Part shown: positions 1-8,600 of the stretch, one piece after another | How positions within the stretch are numbered: position 1 is the stretch's first letter | Layout: each line of letters opens with the position of its first letter | From: JAOPZW01 sp963707695 | Lineage (GTDB): Bacteria; Actinomycetota; Thermoleophilia; Solirubrobacterales; Solirubrobacteraceae | NCBI GenBank assembly: GCA_963707695.1 | Contig: CAVPQY010000004.1 | Span: 744,001-808,000, forward strand | DNA: 64,000 nucleotides | Direction of reading: 5' to 3' | Position numbers and translations under genes: made by a program | The notes under the pieces: generated by a model | The model's database searches: none | What the model saw: the letters and a program-made list of their open reading frames with translations, nothing else | Told to the model about the DNA's origin: nothing

Positions 1-339
1 CGCGCCGGTCTCGGCGATGATGCGCCGCTTGCCCATGCGCTTGGCCAGGAGCGCCTGCCCGAGCGCGTTGTTGAGCTTGTGCGACCCCGTGTGCATGAGG
101 TCCTCGCGCTTGAGCCAGACCTCGCGCCCGGCGACCTCGGAGAGGCGCTCGGCGAGGTACAGCGGCGTCGGGCGACCGGCGTAGTCGCGCAGCAGGCGGC
201 GCAGCTCCTCGCCGTAGACCGGGTCCCGGCGCGCCGCCAGCCAGGCCTGCTCGAGGTCGGCCAGGGCGGGCATCAGCGTCTCGGGGACGTACTGCCCGCC
301 GTAGGGGCCGAACCGGTGCTCGACGCCGGCGACGGCCAT
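1..339 (-). CDS. trpB: Tryptophan synthase beta chain, N-terminal part (runs off the window)
   Basis: TrpB joins indole, delivered by TrpA, to serine using pyridoxal phosphate in the last step of tryptophan synthesis. Only the first 113 residues are in the window. They contain the family's opening FGPYGGQYVPE, then LKREDLMHTGSHKLNN, whose HK lysine is the residue that holds PLP in characterised TrpB proteins, followed by GQALLAKRMGK. The ATG shares 4 bp (ATGA) with the trpF stop, so translation is probably coupled. The remainder, and presumably trpA, lie to the left of the window. Confidence 0.96.
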   Translation of the reverse strand, partial: MAVAGVEHRFGPYGGQYVPETLMPALADLEQAWLAARRDPVYGEELRRLLRDYAGRPTPLYLAERLSEVAGREVWLKREDLMHTGSHKLNNALGQALLAKRMGKRRIIAETGA

Positions 340-1010
340 CACGCGACCCCCGCGGCCAGGCGGTCGCCAGCGGCGCGGACGGCGGCGGCGAAGGCCTCGA
401 CGCGGGCCGGGTCCTTGACCCCGGGGCGCGCCTCGGTCCCGCTGGCCACGTCGACCGCGGAGGGGCGCACGGCGGCGATCGCGTCGCCGACGTTCTCGGG
501 CGTCAGCCCACCGCTGAGGACGAGCGGGACGGAGCTGTGGCGGCCGCGGAGGAGCGACCACTCGAACGTCTGCCCGGTCCCGCCGTAGCGGTCGGGCGCG
601 ACGTACGCGTCGGCCAGGTGGAAGTCGGTGTGGAACGGCTCGAGCGCGGCGACGTCGGAGCGCCCCCGGATGCGGCGCGCCTTGATCACGCGCGCCCCGG
701 TGCGGCGGGCCACCTCGGCGCAGAAGGCGGGCCCCTCGTCCCCGTGGAGCTGGACGAGCGTCAGCCCCACCCCCTCCGCCACGGCGGCGACCTCGTCGAG
801 CGACGGGTTGACGAAGACGCCGGCGACCTCCGCGCGGCGGCGCAGCGCGCGGCCGATCCGCTCGGCCTCCGGCAGCGGGCAGGCGCGCTCCGAGCCGGGC
901 CACAGGATGAGCCCGACGGCCCAGGCGCCCGCCTCGACGGCGTGCAGCGCGTCCTCGCGCGAGGTGACGCCGCAGACCTTCAGGCGGGGTGCGGGCGGAG
1001 GGGCGGGCAC
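339..1010 (-). CDS. trpF: Phosphoribosylanthranilate isomerase
   Basis: TrpF carries out the Amadori rearrangement of phosphoribosylanthranilate, the third step of tryptophan synthesis. The 223-residue protein has the family opening KVCGVT near residue 11, whose cysteine is the usual catalytic base. Typical barrel segments follow: VGLILWPGS, VQLHGDE and a late LSGGLTPENV phosphate-binding loop. Start is GTG; an ATG 8 bp upstream is out of frame. The gene sits between htrA and trpB and overlaps trpB by 4 bp. The family length is normal (about 200-220). Confidence 0.95.
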   Translation of the reverse strand: MPAPPPAPRLKVCGVTSREDALHAVEAGAWAVGLILWPGSERACPLPEAERIGRALRRRAEVAGVFVNPSLDEVAAVAEGVGLTLVQLHGDEGPAFCAEVARRTGARVIKARRIRGRSDVAALEPFHTDFHLADAYVAPDRYGGTGQTFEWSLLRGRHSSVPLVLSGGLTPENVGDAIAAVRPSAVDVASGTEARPGVKDPARVEAFAAAVRAAGDRLAAGVA

Positions 1011-1034
1011 CCCGCCATCGTAGTCCGCCCGCGC

Positions 1035-2246
1035 CTAGGGCCGGCCGGGCTGGCCGCCGGCGTCCAGCGGCAGGTCGGCCGGCCGCTCGCCGAGCGTGAG
1101 CCGCACGTCGCGGCCCTTGCCGCGGGTGATGACGTGGAGCGTCACCTGGTCGCCGCGCTTCTTGCCGGTCACGAGCGCCGTGACGTCGTCGGAGCTGCGG
1201 ACCGGCTTGCCGTCGACGGCGGTGATGATGTCGCCGCCCAGGTAGAACGTGTCGGCGTAGCCGTCGACCTGCGCGGGGATCGTCCCGCCCCGGATCCCGG
1301 CCTTGGCGGCCGGGGAGCCCGGCGTGACCTTCTGCACGAGCGCCCCGCGGGCGACGGGCAGGTTGAGGTCCTTCAGCGAGCTGTCGATGGTCGTCGTGCT
1401 GACGCCGAGGAAGCCGCGGTCGACCTTCCCGCTCTTCTCGAGCTGGGGGATGATGCGCTTGGCGGTGTCGATCGGGACGGCGAAGCCGATGCCGACGTTG
1501 CCGGTGCCGGCGCCGCCCGTCTCGATCTGGGAGTTGATGCCGACGACGCGCCCGGCGGCGTCGAGCAGCGGGCCGCCCGAGTTGCCCGGGTTGATCGCGG
1601 CGTCGGTCTGCAGCACGTTGTCGATCGCGAACCCGTTCGGGGCCTTGATGCGGCGCTGGACGGCCGAGATGACGCCGGTCGTCAGGGTGCGCTCCAGGCC
1701 GAAGGGGTTGCCGATCGCGATCGTCGGATCGCCGACCTGGACCGTCCTGCTGTCGCCGAGCTGCAGCGGGTGCAGGTCGAGCCCGGAGGTGTCCACCCGC
1801 AGGACCGCGAGGTCGGTCGACCGGTCCTGCCCGACGATGCGCGCGGTCGCCGTCTTCTTGTCGGCGAACTGGACGGTCACGCGGCGCGCGCCCTCGACGA
1901 CGTGCTGGTTCGTGAGGATCGTGCCGTCGCGGCGGATGACGAAGCCCGAGCCCGTGGCCACCCCGCGCTGCTCGGAGGGCATGCCGAAGTCGAAGGGCGA
2001 CGCGCTGCGCTGCACGACGTCGGCGCGGACGTACACGACCCCCGGCGCGTCGCGCTTGAAGATGTCGCGCGCGGTCAGGCCGCCGTCGCTGGCGTTCTCG
2101 GAAGGGCTCCCCAGGGGGGCCTGCTCGACGATCGTGGTGGTCGAGCCGCCGCCGAGGTCGAAGGCGGCGACGGCGCCCACGGCGGCGCCGGCGCCGAGGA
2201 CGGCGGAGGTGAGGACGAGCGGGACGGTGCGCGGGAACGAGCTCAT
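1035..2246 (-). CDS. HtrA/DegP-like membrane-anchored serine protease with one PDZ domain
   Basis: Trypsin-like protein quality-control protease expected outside the cytoplasmic membrane. A single hydrophobic segment at about residues 8-30 anchors the N-terminus, followed by a low-complexity linker. The protease domain shows the full triad: His in TNQHVVEG, Asp in STDLAVLRVD and Ser in GNSGGPLLD. One PDZ domain follows, beginning near GALVQKVTPGSPAAKAG. Length of 403 is normal for actinobacterial one-PDZ HtrAs. The start is an ATG. The gene lies between trpC and trpF, with 60 bp upstream and 24 bp downstream, an unusual place for a protease. It may be cotranscribed with trp genes or have its own promoter in the 60-bp gap; I could not identify one. 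Confidence 0.93.
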   Translation of the reverse strand: MSSFPRTVPLVLTSAVLGAGAAVGAVAAFDLGGGSTTTIVEQAPLGSPSENASDGGLTARDIFKRDAPGVVYVRADVVQRSASPFDFGMPSEQRGVATGSGFVIRRDGTILTNQHVVEGARRVTVQFADKKTATARIVGQDRSTDLAVLRVDTSGLDLHPLQLGDSRTVQVGDPTIAIGNPFGLERTLTTGVISAVQRRIKAPNGFAIDNVLQTDAAINPGNSGGPLLDAAGRVVGINSQIETGGAGTGNVGIGFAVPIDTAKRIIPQLEKSGKVDRGFLGVSTTTIDSSLKDLNLPVARGALVQKVTPGSPAAKAGIRGGTIPAQVDGYADTFYLGGDIITAVDGKPVRSSDDVTALVTGKKRGDQVTLHVITRGKGRDVRLTLGERPADLPLDAGGQPGRP

Positions 2247-2306
2247 GGCGGCGGAGAGGGTGACCCGGGTCCCTGAAGCCCCGCTAAGAGGCGGCTGAAG
2301 GCGGCG

Positions 2307-3101
2307 TCAGACCGGCTCGTCGCCGTCGCCGCCGAGCGCGCGGACCGCGAGCTCGGGGTCGTCGGCGCGCATGAAGCTCTCCCCGATGAGGACGGCGTCG
2401 ACGCCGACGCGCTCGAGGTCGTCGAGCTGGTCGCGGCTGTGGATGCCGGACTCGCTGACGACCGTCTTGCCCGCGGGGACGTCGCTCAGGAGCTCGTAGG
2501 TGCGGTCGAGGTCGACGGTGAAGTCGGTGAGGTCGCGGTTGTTGATGCCGATGACGTCGGCGTCGACGACCTCGAGCGCGCACGCGAGCTCGTCCTCGTC
2601 GTGGACTTCGACGACGACGTCGAGGTCGAGGCCCGCCGCCTCGCCGTAGAGCGAGCGGAGCTCGCGCGGCTCGAGCGCGGCGACGATGAGCAGCAGGGCG
2701 TCCGCGCCGGCGGCCGCCGACTCGACGACCTGGTAGACGTCGACGACGAAGTCCTTGCGCAGGATCGGCAGCGCGCTGGCGGCACGCGCCGCGCGCAGGT
2801 CCTCCAGGGCGCCGCCGAAGTGCGGGCCCTCGGTGAGGATCGAGAGCGCGGCGGCGCCGCCGCGCTCGTAGGCCTCGACGACATCGGTGACCGTCGCGCC
2901 GCGGCGGATCTCGCCCGCGCTCGGGGAGCGGCGCTTGTGCTCCGCGATGATCGACACGCCGGGGCCGGCCAGCGCCTCCCGGAAGGGGCGGTCCTCGCCG
3001 CGGGCCTCGAGGTGTCGTTCGAGCTCGCCGAGCGGCACCTCGCGCCGGCGCCGGCCGACCTCCTCGCGCGTGGCCTCGACGATGCGGTCCAGGACGTTCA
3101 C
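2307..3101 (-). CDS. trpC: Indole-3-glycerol phosphate synthase
   Basis: TrpC closes the indole ring from CdRP, the fourth step of tryptophan synthesis. The 264-residue TIM barrel shows the family landmarks: IIAEHKRRSPSAGEI near residue 51 (catalytic Lys), ALSILTEGPHFGG, LPILRKDFVVD with a catalytic Lys, GINNRDLTDF and VVSESGIHS. The start is GTG, overlapping the trpD stop (GTGA), so the two are coupled. TrpC and TrpF are separate genes here, unlike the fused enterobacterial enzyme. Confidence 0.96.
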   Translation of the reverse strand: MNVLDRIVEATREEVGRRRREVPLGELERHLEARGEDRPFREALAGPGVSIIAEHKRRSPSAGEIRRGATVTDVVEAYERGGAAALSILTEGPHFGGALEDLRAARAASALPILRKDFVVDVYQVVESAAAGADALLLIVAALEPRELRSLYGEAAGLDLDVVVEVHDEDELACALEVVDADVIGINNRDLTDFTVDLDRTYELLSDVPAGKTVVSESGIHSRDQLDDLERVGVDAVLIGESFMRADDPELAVRALGGDGDEPV

Positions 3102-4129
3102 GCCGCCGCCAGCTCCCCGCTGCGCGCGGCGTAGCGCTCGAGCGTCGCGGCCGCCGCGCCCGTGTCGACGGACTCGGCGGCGAGGACGACGCCCTCCGCG
3201 ATCGAGCCGGCCAGTCCGCCCGCGTAGACCGCCGCGCCCGCGTTGAGCAGCGCCAGGTCGCGCTCCGGGCCGTCGTCCCCGGCGAGGATCGCCCGCGTCA
3301 CGGCGGCGTTCTCCTCCGGGCGCCCGCCGCGCATCGCGCCGGGACCGGCGAGGGTCAGGCCGGCGTCCTGAGGCGTGACGACGTAGCGGCGCACGTCGTC
3401 CCCGTTCACCTCGACGACCCGCGTCGGGCCCGAGGTGCTCATCTCGTCCAGCCCATCCTCGCTGGAGACTAACAACGCGCGGTCGGTCCCCAGGCGCGCC
3501 AGCGCCCCGGCGAGCACGTCGAGGTAGTGCGGGTCGGAGACGCCGATGACCTGGCGCCGGGCCCCGGCCGGGTTCGTGAGCGGCCCCAGCAGGTTGAAGA
3601 TCGTCCGGACGGCCAGCTCCCGCCGGACGGGGACGACGAAGCGGGTCGCCTGGTGGTGCGCCGGGGCGAACATGAAGCCGAACCCGAGCTCGTCGATGAG
3701 CCGGCCGACGGCCTCGGGGGCGAGGTCGATCCGGACGCCGAGGGCCTCGAGGACGTCGGCCGAGCCGCTGAGCCCCGTCGCGGAGCGGTTGCCGTGCTTC
3801 GCCATCGCGCAGCCGGCGCCGGCGGCGATGAGCGCCGCCGTCGTCGAGACGTTGAACGTCGGCCGACCGCCGCCGGTGCCCGCCGTGTCGACGAGGTCGG
3901 TGCGCGCGGTGCGGACCGGCGTGGCCAGGGCGCGCATCGTGGCGGCCAGGCCCGCGACCTCGGCCTCCGTCTCGCCCTTCGTCCGCAGCGCGATGAGGAA
4001 GCCGGCGATCTGGGTCTCGGAGACCTCTCCGGCCATGATGCGCGCCAGGACCTCGCCGGTCTCGTCCTGGCCGAGGTCGCGGCCGGAGGCCACGGCGTCG
4101 ATCGCCGCGGTGAGCGTGGCGTCGGGCAT
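3098..4129 (-). CDS. trpD: Anthranilate phosphoribosyltransferase
   Basis: TrpD attaches phosphoribose from PRPP to anthranilate. The 343-residue protein contains the class hallmark DTAGTGGGRPTFNVST (PRPP/Mg binding), AKHGNRSATGLSGSADVLE, and FMFAPAHHQATRFV followed by NLLGPLTNPAG. The ATG start was chosen because it begins at MPDATL and shares 4 bp with the trpG stop. The frame remains open far upstream, but that stretch is antisense to trpG and trpE and carries no TrpD similarity. The 3' end overlaps trpC by 4 bp. Confidence 0.96.
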   Translation of the reverse strand: MPDATLTAAIDAVASGRDLGQDETGEVLARIMAGEVSETQIAGFLIALRTKGETEAEVAGLAATMRALATPVRTARTDLVDTAGTGGGRPTFNVSTTAALIAAGAGCAMAKHGNRSATGLSGSADVLEALGVRIDLAPEAVGRLIDELGFGFMFAPAHHQATRFVVPVRRELAVRTIFNLLGPLTNPAGARRQVIGVSDPHYLDVLAGALARLGTDRALLVSSEDGLDEMSTSGPTRVVEVNGDDVRRYVVTPQDAGLTLAGPGAMRGGRPEENAAVTRAILAGDDGPERDLALLNAGAAVYAGGLAGSIAEGVVLAAESVDTGAAAATLERYAARSGELAAA

Positions 4130-4701
4130 CAGGTGGCGGGGCCGCCGAGGAAGTTCGCCAGCAGCCGGACGCCCTCGGGCGTCAGCACCGACTCCGGGTG
4201 GAACTGGACGCCCTCGGCCGGCAGGGCGCGGTGGCGGATGCCCATGACGACGCCGCCGCCGGTGCTCGTCACCTCGAGCTCGTCCGGCAGCGTCGCCGGG
4301 TCGACCACGAGCGAGTGGTAGCGCCCGACGGTGAGGGGCGCCTCCAGGCCGGCGTAGACCGAGCGGCCGTCGTGCTCGATCGTCGTGGTCTTGCCGTGGA
4401 CGGGCTCGTGGCGCACGACCGCGGCCCCGTACGCCTGCGCGAGGGACTGGTGCCCGAGGCAGACGCCGAGGGTCGGGACGCCGGCCTCGGGGAAGGCGCG
4501 GACGGCCGCGACGGAGATCCCGGCCTCGTCGGGGGTGCACGGGCCGGGTGAGACGACGACGCGGTCCCAGTCGGAGCCGAGCAGGTCCTCGACCCGCGCG
4601 CGGTCGTTGCGCACGACGTGCAGGTCGGCGCCGAGCTCGCCCAGCATCTGGACGAGGTTGTAGGTGAAGGAGTCGTAGTTGTCGACGACGAGGACGCGCA
4701 T
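4129..4701 (-). CDS. trpG: Anthranilate synthase glutamine amidotransferase subunit
   Basis: Class I glutamine amidotransferase that supplies ammonia to TrpE, or to PabB if it is shared with folate synthesis. The start VLVVDNYDSFTYNLVQ, the nucleophile Cys in GVCLGHQSLAQAYG near residue 80, and the C-terminal HPES (His/Glu of the triad) are all present. Length of 190 is normal. A 42-bp gap separates it from trpE upstream, and it overlaps trpD by 4 bp. Confidence 0.95.
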   Translation of the reverse strand: MRVLVVDNYDSFTYNLVQMLGELGADLHVVRNDRARVEDLLGSDWDRVVVSPGPCTPDEAGISVAAVRAFPEAGVPTLGVCLGHQSLAQAYGAAVVRHEPVHGKTTTIEHDGRSVYAGLEAPLTVGRYHSLVVDPATLPDELEVTSTGGGVVMGIRHRALPAEGVQFHPESVLTPEGVRLLANFLGGPAT

Positions 4702-4743
4702 CTGGTGGGGGGCGGGGACGGGGCCGGGTCGGCCGGCTCGACT

Positions 4744-6225
4744 CTAGGGCCAGTCGGGCTGCTCGAGGGCGAGCTCGACGGCGCCCAGCACGGCCCGCGC
4801 CTTGGCCTCGGACTCGGCGAGCTCGTAGGCGGGCTGGGCGTCCGCGACGGTCCCGCCGCCGGCCTGGACGTGGGCGACGCCGTCCTTGACCACGACCGTC
4901 CGGATGTGGATGCAGGTGTCGAGGTCGCCGGTGTAGCTCAGCCACCCGATCGCCCCGCCGTAGCCGCCGCGCTTGACGGGCTCGAGCTCGTCGATGATCT
5001 GCATCGCGCGGACCTTGGGCGCGCCCGAGAGCGTGCCCGCCGGCAGCACGGAACGCAGCGCGTCGGCGGCGTCGACGCCCTCGCGCAGCGTGCCCGAGAC
5101 GCTCGAGACGATGTGCATGACGTGCGAGTACGTCTCGACGGCCATGAACGTGTCGACGGAGACGGACCCGTACTCGCAGACCCGCCCGAGGTCGTTGCGC
5201 CCGAGGTCGACGAGCATCACGTGCTCGGCGCGCTCCTTCTCGTCGGCGAGCAGGCCCTCGGCGATGCGGGCGTCCTCGGCCGCGTCGGCGCCGCGCGGGC
5301 GGGTGCCCGCGATCGGCCGCGTGGAGACGTGGCGCCCGGTCACCGTCAGCAGCGGCTCGGGCGACGCGCCCGCGACCTGGAAGTCCAGGAAGTCCAGGAA
5401 GTACATGTACGGGCTCGGGTTGACGACGCGCAGGCCGCGGTAGAGCGAGAACGGGTCGAGGTCGAGCTCCGCGCTCCAGCGCTGCGAGGGCACGACCTGG
5501 TAGGCGTCGCCGGCGCGGATGTAGTCGACGATCCGCGCCACCATCCCCTCGAACTGCTCCGGGCGGAGGTTCGAGCGGAACTCCGGCCGCCGGCGGGCGG
5601 GCGTCGGCGGCAGCGGCGGCAGCGGGCCGGCGAGCAGCCGCCGGGCCTTGGCGATCGTCGTGACGGCGTCGTCGTAGGACGCCTCCAGGCCGCGCTCGTC
5701 GTCGGCGTAGACGTTGGCCAGGATCGTGACGGTGTGCTTGAGGTGGTCGAAGGCCACCAGCACGTCGGAGAGCATGAGCGCGAGGTCGGGCAGGCCGACG
5801 ACGTCGGGGTTCGGGTCGCCGAGCGGCTCGACGGTGCGCACGAGGTCGTAGCCGAAGAAGCCGACCGCCCCGCCGGCGAAGGGCGGCAGCCCGGGGAGCT
5901 GGGCCTGGCGGTGCTCGGCCACGGCGTCGCGCGCGAGCGCGTAGGGGTCCCCGCCGTCGCCCAGCGACCAGCGCAGCACCCGCCGCGGGCGGACGCCGAT
6001 GAACGACCAGCGCCCGACGCGCTGGCCCTGCTCGGCCGACTCCAGGAGGAAGGACGGGTGCTCCGGCGTGGCGCCCCGGAGCTTGAGGAAGGCCGAGACG
6101 GGCGTCTCGCAGTCGTCGATGAAGGTGTGGCGCAGCGGGATGAGGTTGTGGTCGCCCGCGAGCGCGCGCGCCTCGTCCAGCGACGGGGTGACCGGGAGGG
6201 TCGGCGCCTCAGCGACGGCGGCCAA
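4744..6225 (-). CDS. trpE: Anthranilate synthase component I
   Basis: Chorismate-using subunit that makes anthranilate. The N-terminal half has FLLESAEQGQRVGRWSFIG. The chorismate domain has FRSNLRPEQFEGMV, GDAYQVVPSQRW, TRPIAGTRPRG and LPAGTLSGAPKVRAMQIIDELE. An LLES-type element typical of tryptophan-sensitive enzymes is near residue 60, so feedback inhibition is plausible (inference). The reading frame begins with a TTG codon that lies inside the end of hisIE (17-bp overlap). This is the only plausible start giving a full-length N-terminus (493 residues). Confidence 0.95.
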   Translation of the reverse strand: MAAVAEAPTLPVTPSLDEARALAGDHNLIPLRHTFIDDCETPVSAFLKLRGATPEHPSFLLESAEQGQRVGRWSFIGVRPRRVLRWSLGDGGDPYALARDAVAEHRQAQLPGLPPFAGGAVGFFGYDLVRTVEPLGDPNPDVVGLPDLALMLSDVLVAFDHLKHTVTILANVYADDERGLEASYDDAVTTIAKARRLLAGPLPPLPPTPARRRPEFRSNLRPEQFEGMVARIVDYIRAGDAYQVVPSQRWSAELDLDPFSLYRGLRVVNPSPYMYFLDFLDFQVAGASPEPLLTVTGRHVSTRPIAGTRPRGADAAEDARIAEGLLADEKERAEHVMLVDLGRNDLGRVCEYGSVSVDTFMAVETYSHVMHIVSSVSGTLREGVDAADALRSVLPAGTLSGAPKVRAMQIIDELEPVKRGGYGGAIGWLSYTGDLDTCIHIRTVVVKDGVAHVQAGGGTVADAQPAYELAESEAKARAVLGAVELALEQPDWP

Positions 6226-6805
6226 CGAGCACGTCCTCGGCGTCGGCGAGGGTGCGCCCGCGGCTGTGCAGGAGCACGGTCAGGTGGTACAGGACGTCGG
6301 CGGCCTCCTCGTCGACGCGGTCGTCGCCCTCCTCGCGCGCGGCGCGGGCGACCTCCTCGGCCTCCTCGCGGACCTTGGCCCCGATCCGGTGTGGGTCGTC
6401 GAGCAGCTCGACCGTGTAGGACCCCGCCGGGCGGTCGCGGGCGCGCTCGTCCAGCGTGCGCTCGAGGCCGGGCAGCGCCTCGTGCGGGGCCGGCGGCTCG
6501 AGGTCGCCGGTGAAGAAGCACGTGCGCGCGCCGGTGTGGCAGGCCGGGCCCGCCGGCTCGACGAGGGCCAGGAGCGCGTCGCCGTCGCAGTCCAGGCGCA
6601 GGGCCCGGACGCGCTGCACGTTGCCGCTCGTGGCGCCCTTGTGCCAGAGCTCGCCGCGCGAGCGCGACCACAGGTGCAGCTCGCCGGTGGCGCGGGTGCG
6701 CGCCACGGCCTCCTCGTTGGCGTAGGCGAGGGTCAGGACCTCGCCGGTCCGCCAGTCCTGGATGACGACGGGGACGAGTCCGCGCTCGTCGAAGGCGATC
6801 TCCAC
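6209..6805 (-). CDS. hisI: Bifunctional phosphoribosyl-AMP cyclohydrolase / phosphoribosyl-ATP pyrophosphatase
   Basis: HisI-HisE fusion (often called hisIE) catalysing the second and third steps of histidine synthesis. Residues 1-105 are the cyclohydrolase: VVIQDWRTGEVLTLAYAN, LWSRSRGELWHKGATSG, and the zinc cysteines in the LDCDGD and ACHTG segments. Residues 105-198 are the pyrophosphohydrolase: KVREEAEEVARAA and DEEAADVLYHLTVLL. The start is a GTG that lies 73 bp inside the preceding c-di-GMP gene, but the HisI fold cannot start later. Its end overlaps trpE by 17 bp. A histidine gene placed directly in front of trpE links two chorismate/PRPP-demanding pathways. Confidence 0.94.
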   Translation of the reverse strand: MEIAFDERGLVPVVIQDWRTGEVLTLAYANEEAVARTRATGELHLWSRSRGELWHKGATSGNVQRVRALRLDCDGDALLALVEPAGPACHTGARTCFFTGDLEPPAPHEALPGLERTLDERARDRPAGSYTVELLDDPHRIGAKVREEAEEVARAAREEGDDRVDEEAADVLYHLTVLLHSRGRTLADAEDVLVGRRR

Positions 6806-8598
6806 GGCCTGGATCCTGCCAGGTCGAGCTCGGAGGCCGGGACCGGCCGGCCGAGCAGGAAGCCCTGGGCCAGCGGGCAGGCCTGGCCGACGAGGAAGGC
6901 CAGCTGGCGTTCGTCCTCCACGCCCTCGGCCACGACGGTCTTGCCGAGCGCGGCCCCGAGCTCGAGGATCGCCCGGACGATCGCGGTCGGCTCGGCCTGG
7001 CGCGGGACGCCGGCCAGGAACGAGCGGTCGACCTTCAGCACGCTGACCGGGACGTCGCGCAGGCGGTGCAGCGACGACCAGCCCGTCCCGAAGTCGTCGA
7101 TCGCCAGCTGCACGCCGGCGGCGTGCAGCTCGGCCAGCTGCTCCTCGACGCGGGCGTGCCCGCGCATCGCCGTCGTCTCGGTGAGCTCGACGGTGAAGGC
7201 GCCCGGCGGGACGCCGTGGGCCTCCAGGCGCGCCAGCAGGCGCGCCGTCCAGTCGCCGCGGCGCAGCTCGCGCGCGGAGACGTTCACGGCGGTCTGCAGC
7301 TCTTGGCCCGCGGCGCGCCAGGCCGCGGCCTGCGCGCAGGCGGCCTCGACGACCCAGGCGCCGACGCGCTCGATCAGGCCGGTCTCCTCGGCCAGCGGGA
7401 TGAAGTCGCCCGGGGCCAGGAGGCCGCGCTCGGGGTGCTCCCAGCGCACGAGCGCCTCGCACCCGTGGACGCGGCCGTCGAGCGGCCGCACGACCGGCTG
7501 CCAGTGCAGGACGAGCTCGTCGCGCTCGACGGCGCGGCGCAGGCGCGTGGCGAGCGAGAGGCGCTCGGCGCCCCGGCCCGGCTCCGGCCGGGCCGGGGAC
7601 CAGATCCGGGCGTCGCCGCGGGCGACGGCCTTGGCCTCGTAGAGGGCGGCGTCGGCGTGGCGCAGGAGCGTGTCGGCGTCCTGGGCGTCGCGTGGCGAGA
7701 CGCTGACCCCGATCGAGCCGCCGACCTCGAACTCGGTCCCCTCCACGACGAAGGGCGGCGCGAGCGCGGTGAGCATCCGGTCCGCGGCCGTCCGCGCCAC
7801 GAGCGCGGGGTCGTCGGCGACGTCGGCGACGAGCAGGAGGAACTCGTCGCCGCCGGGACGGGCCAGGACGTCGGCCTCGCGGCGGTGGGCGTCGAGGCGC
7901 GCGCCCGCCTGGCGCAGCAGCTCGTCGCCGGCCGCGTGCCCGAGCGAGTCGTTGACGTGCTTGAAGTCGTCGAGGTCGAGGACGAGGAGCGCCACGGCCG
8001 TCCCGTGGCGCTGCGCCCGCGCCAGGGCGAGCTCGAGGTGCTCGGCCAGCAGCGCGCGGTTGGGCAGGCCGGTCAGCGCGTCGTGGTGGGCCAGGCGGGC
8101 GACCTGCTCCTCGGCGCGCCGACGGTCGGCCACCTCGGCGCGCAGGGCCGCCTCGGCCTCGCGCAGCGCCGTGACGTCGAGCACGACGCCCTGGCTGTAG
8201 GCGGGGCGGCCGGCCTCGTCGCGGACGACGGCGTCGCGCTCGAGGACGTGGACCGTGCGACCGTCCGCGGCGCGCATGCGGAACTCGCACTCGAAGGTCG
8301 ACTCGCCGTCGAAGGCCCGGGCCGTGGCGTCGAGGACGCGCGGGCGGTCGTCGGGATGGATCAGGCGCTCCCACAACCCGCCGCGCTCGGGGTCCTGACC
8401 GGCCAGGAAGGCCGCGGGCGGGTGGCCGAGCAGCGCCTCGACCTGGGGCGAGACGTAGGTCAGCGTCCCGATCGCGTCGAACGCGGCGACGTAGGTGACG
8501 ACGGGGGCGTGCTCGACGAGGTGCCGCCAGCGGGCCTCGGCGTCCCGCAGGCGCGTCAGCGCCGCCGCGAGGGTGTCCGGCGGCTCGGGTGCGGGCAC
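6733..8598 (-). CDS. PAS-GGDEF-EAL cyclic-di-GMP signalling protein
   Basis: Dual-domain c-di-GMP enzyme of 621 residues. A PAS domain (about 20-150; LVEHAPVVTYVAA, TLTYVSPQVEALLG) is followed by a short coiled stretch. The GGDEF domain starts near residue 170 (DALTGLPNRALLAEHL). It has an intact GGDEF signature and an RxxD product-inhibition site (READ) five residues before it. The EAL domain has CEALVRWEHP, the loop-6 DDFGTGWSSL and KVDRSF. Both halves look catalytically competent; net activity cannot be told from sequence. No transmembrane segment is visible, so it is probably cytosolic. GTG start, 2 bp after the stop of the FAD reductase gene. The last 25 codons overlap hisIE and read as low-information Ser/Arg, so the functional protein ends near residue 595. 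Confidence 0.92.
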   Translation of the reverse strand: MPAPEPPDTLAAALTRLRDAEARWRHLVEHAPVVTYVAAFDAIGTLTYVSPQVEALLGHPPAAFLAGQDPERGGLWERLIHPDDRPRVLDATARAFDGESTFECEFRMRAADGRTVHVLERDAVVRDEAGRPAYSQGVVLDVTALREAEAALRAEVADRRRAEEQVARLAHHDALTGLPNRALLAEHLELALARAQRHGTAVALLVLDLDDFKHVNDSLGHAAGDELLRQAGARLDAHRREADVLARPGGDEFLLLVADVADDPALVARTAADRMLTALAPPFVVEGTEFEVGGSIGVSVSPRDAQDADTLLRHADAALYEAKAVARGDARIWSPARPEPGRGAERLSLATRLRRAVERDELVLHWQPVVRPLDGRVHGCEALVRWEHPERGLLAPGDFIPLAEETGLIERVGAWVVEAACAQAAAWRAAGQELQTAVNVSARELRRGDWTARLLARLEAHGVPPGAFTVELTETTAMRGHARVEEQLAELHAAGVQLAIDDFGTGWSSLHRLRDVPVSVLKVDRSFLAGVPRQAEPTAIVRAILELGAALGKTVVAEGVEDERQLAFLVGQACPLAQGFLLGRPVPASELDLAGSRPWRSPSTSADSSPSSSRTGGPARS

Positions 8599-8600
8599 GG

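Noticed and set aside
676..692. ATCACGC in trpF as an extra copy of the five-copy element
   Set aside because: There is no right arm or tail and it is inside a coding region.
537..2276. Long plus-strand open frames over trpF, htrA and trpC
   Set aside because: Antisense to well-recognised genes. They contain no domain motifs, and their amino-acid composition is typical of shadow frames at high GC.
4618..6513. 631-codon plus-strand frame over trpE
   Set aside because: Antisense shadow of trpE/hisIE with no recognisable features.
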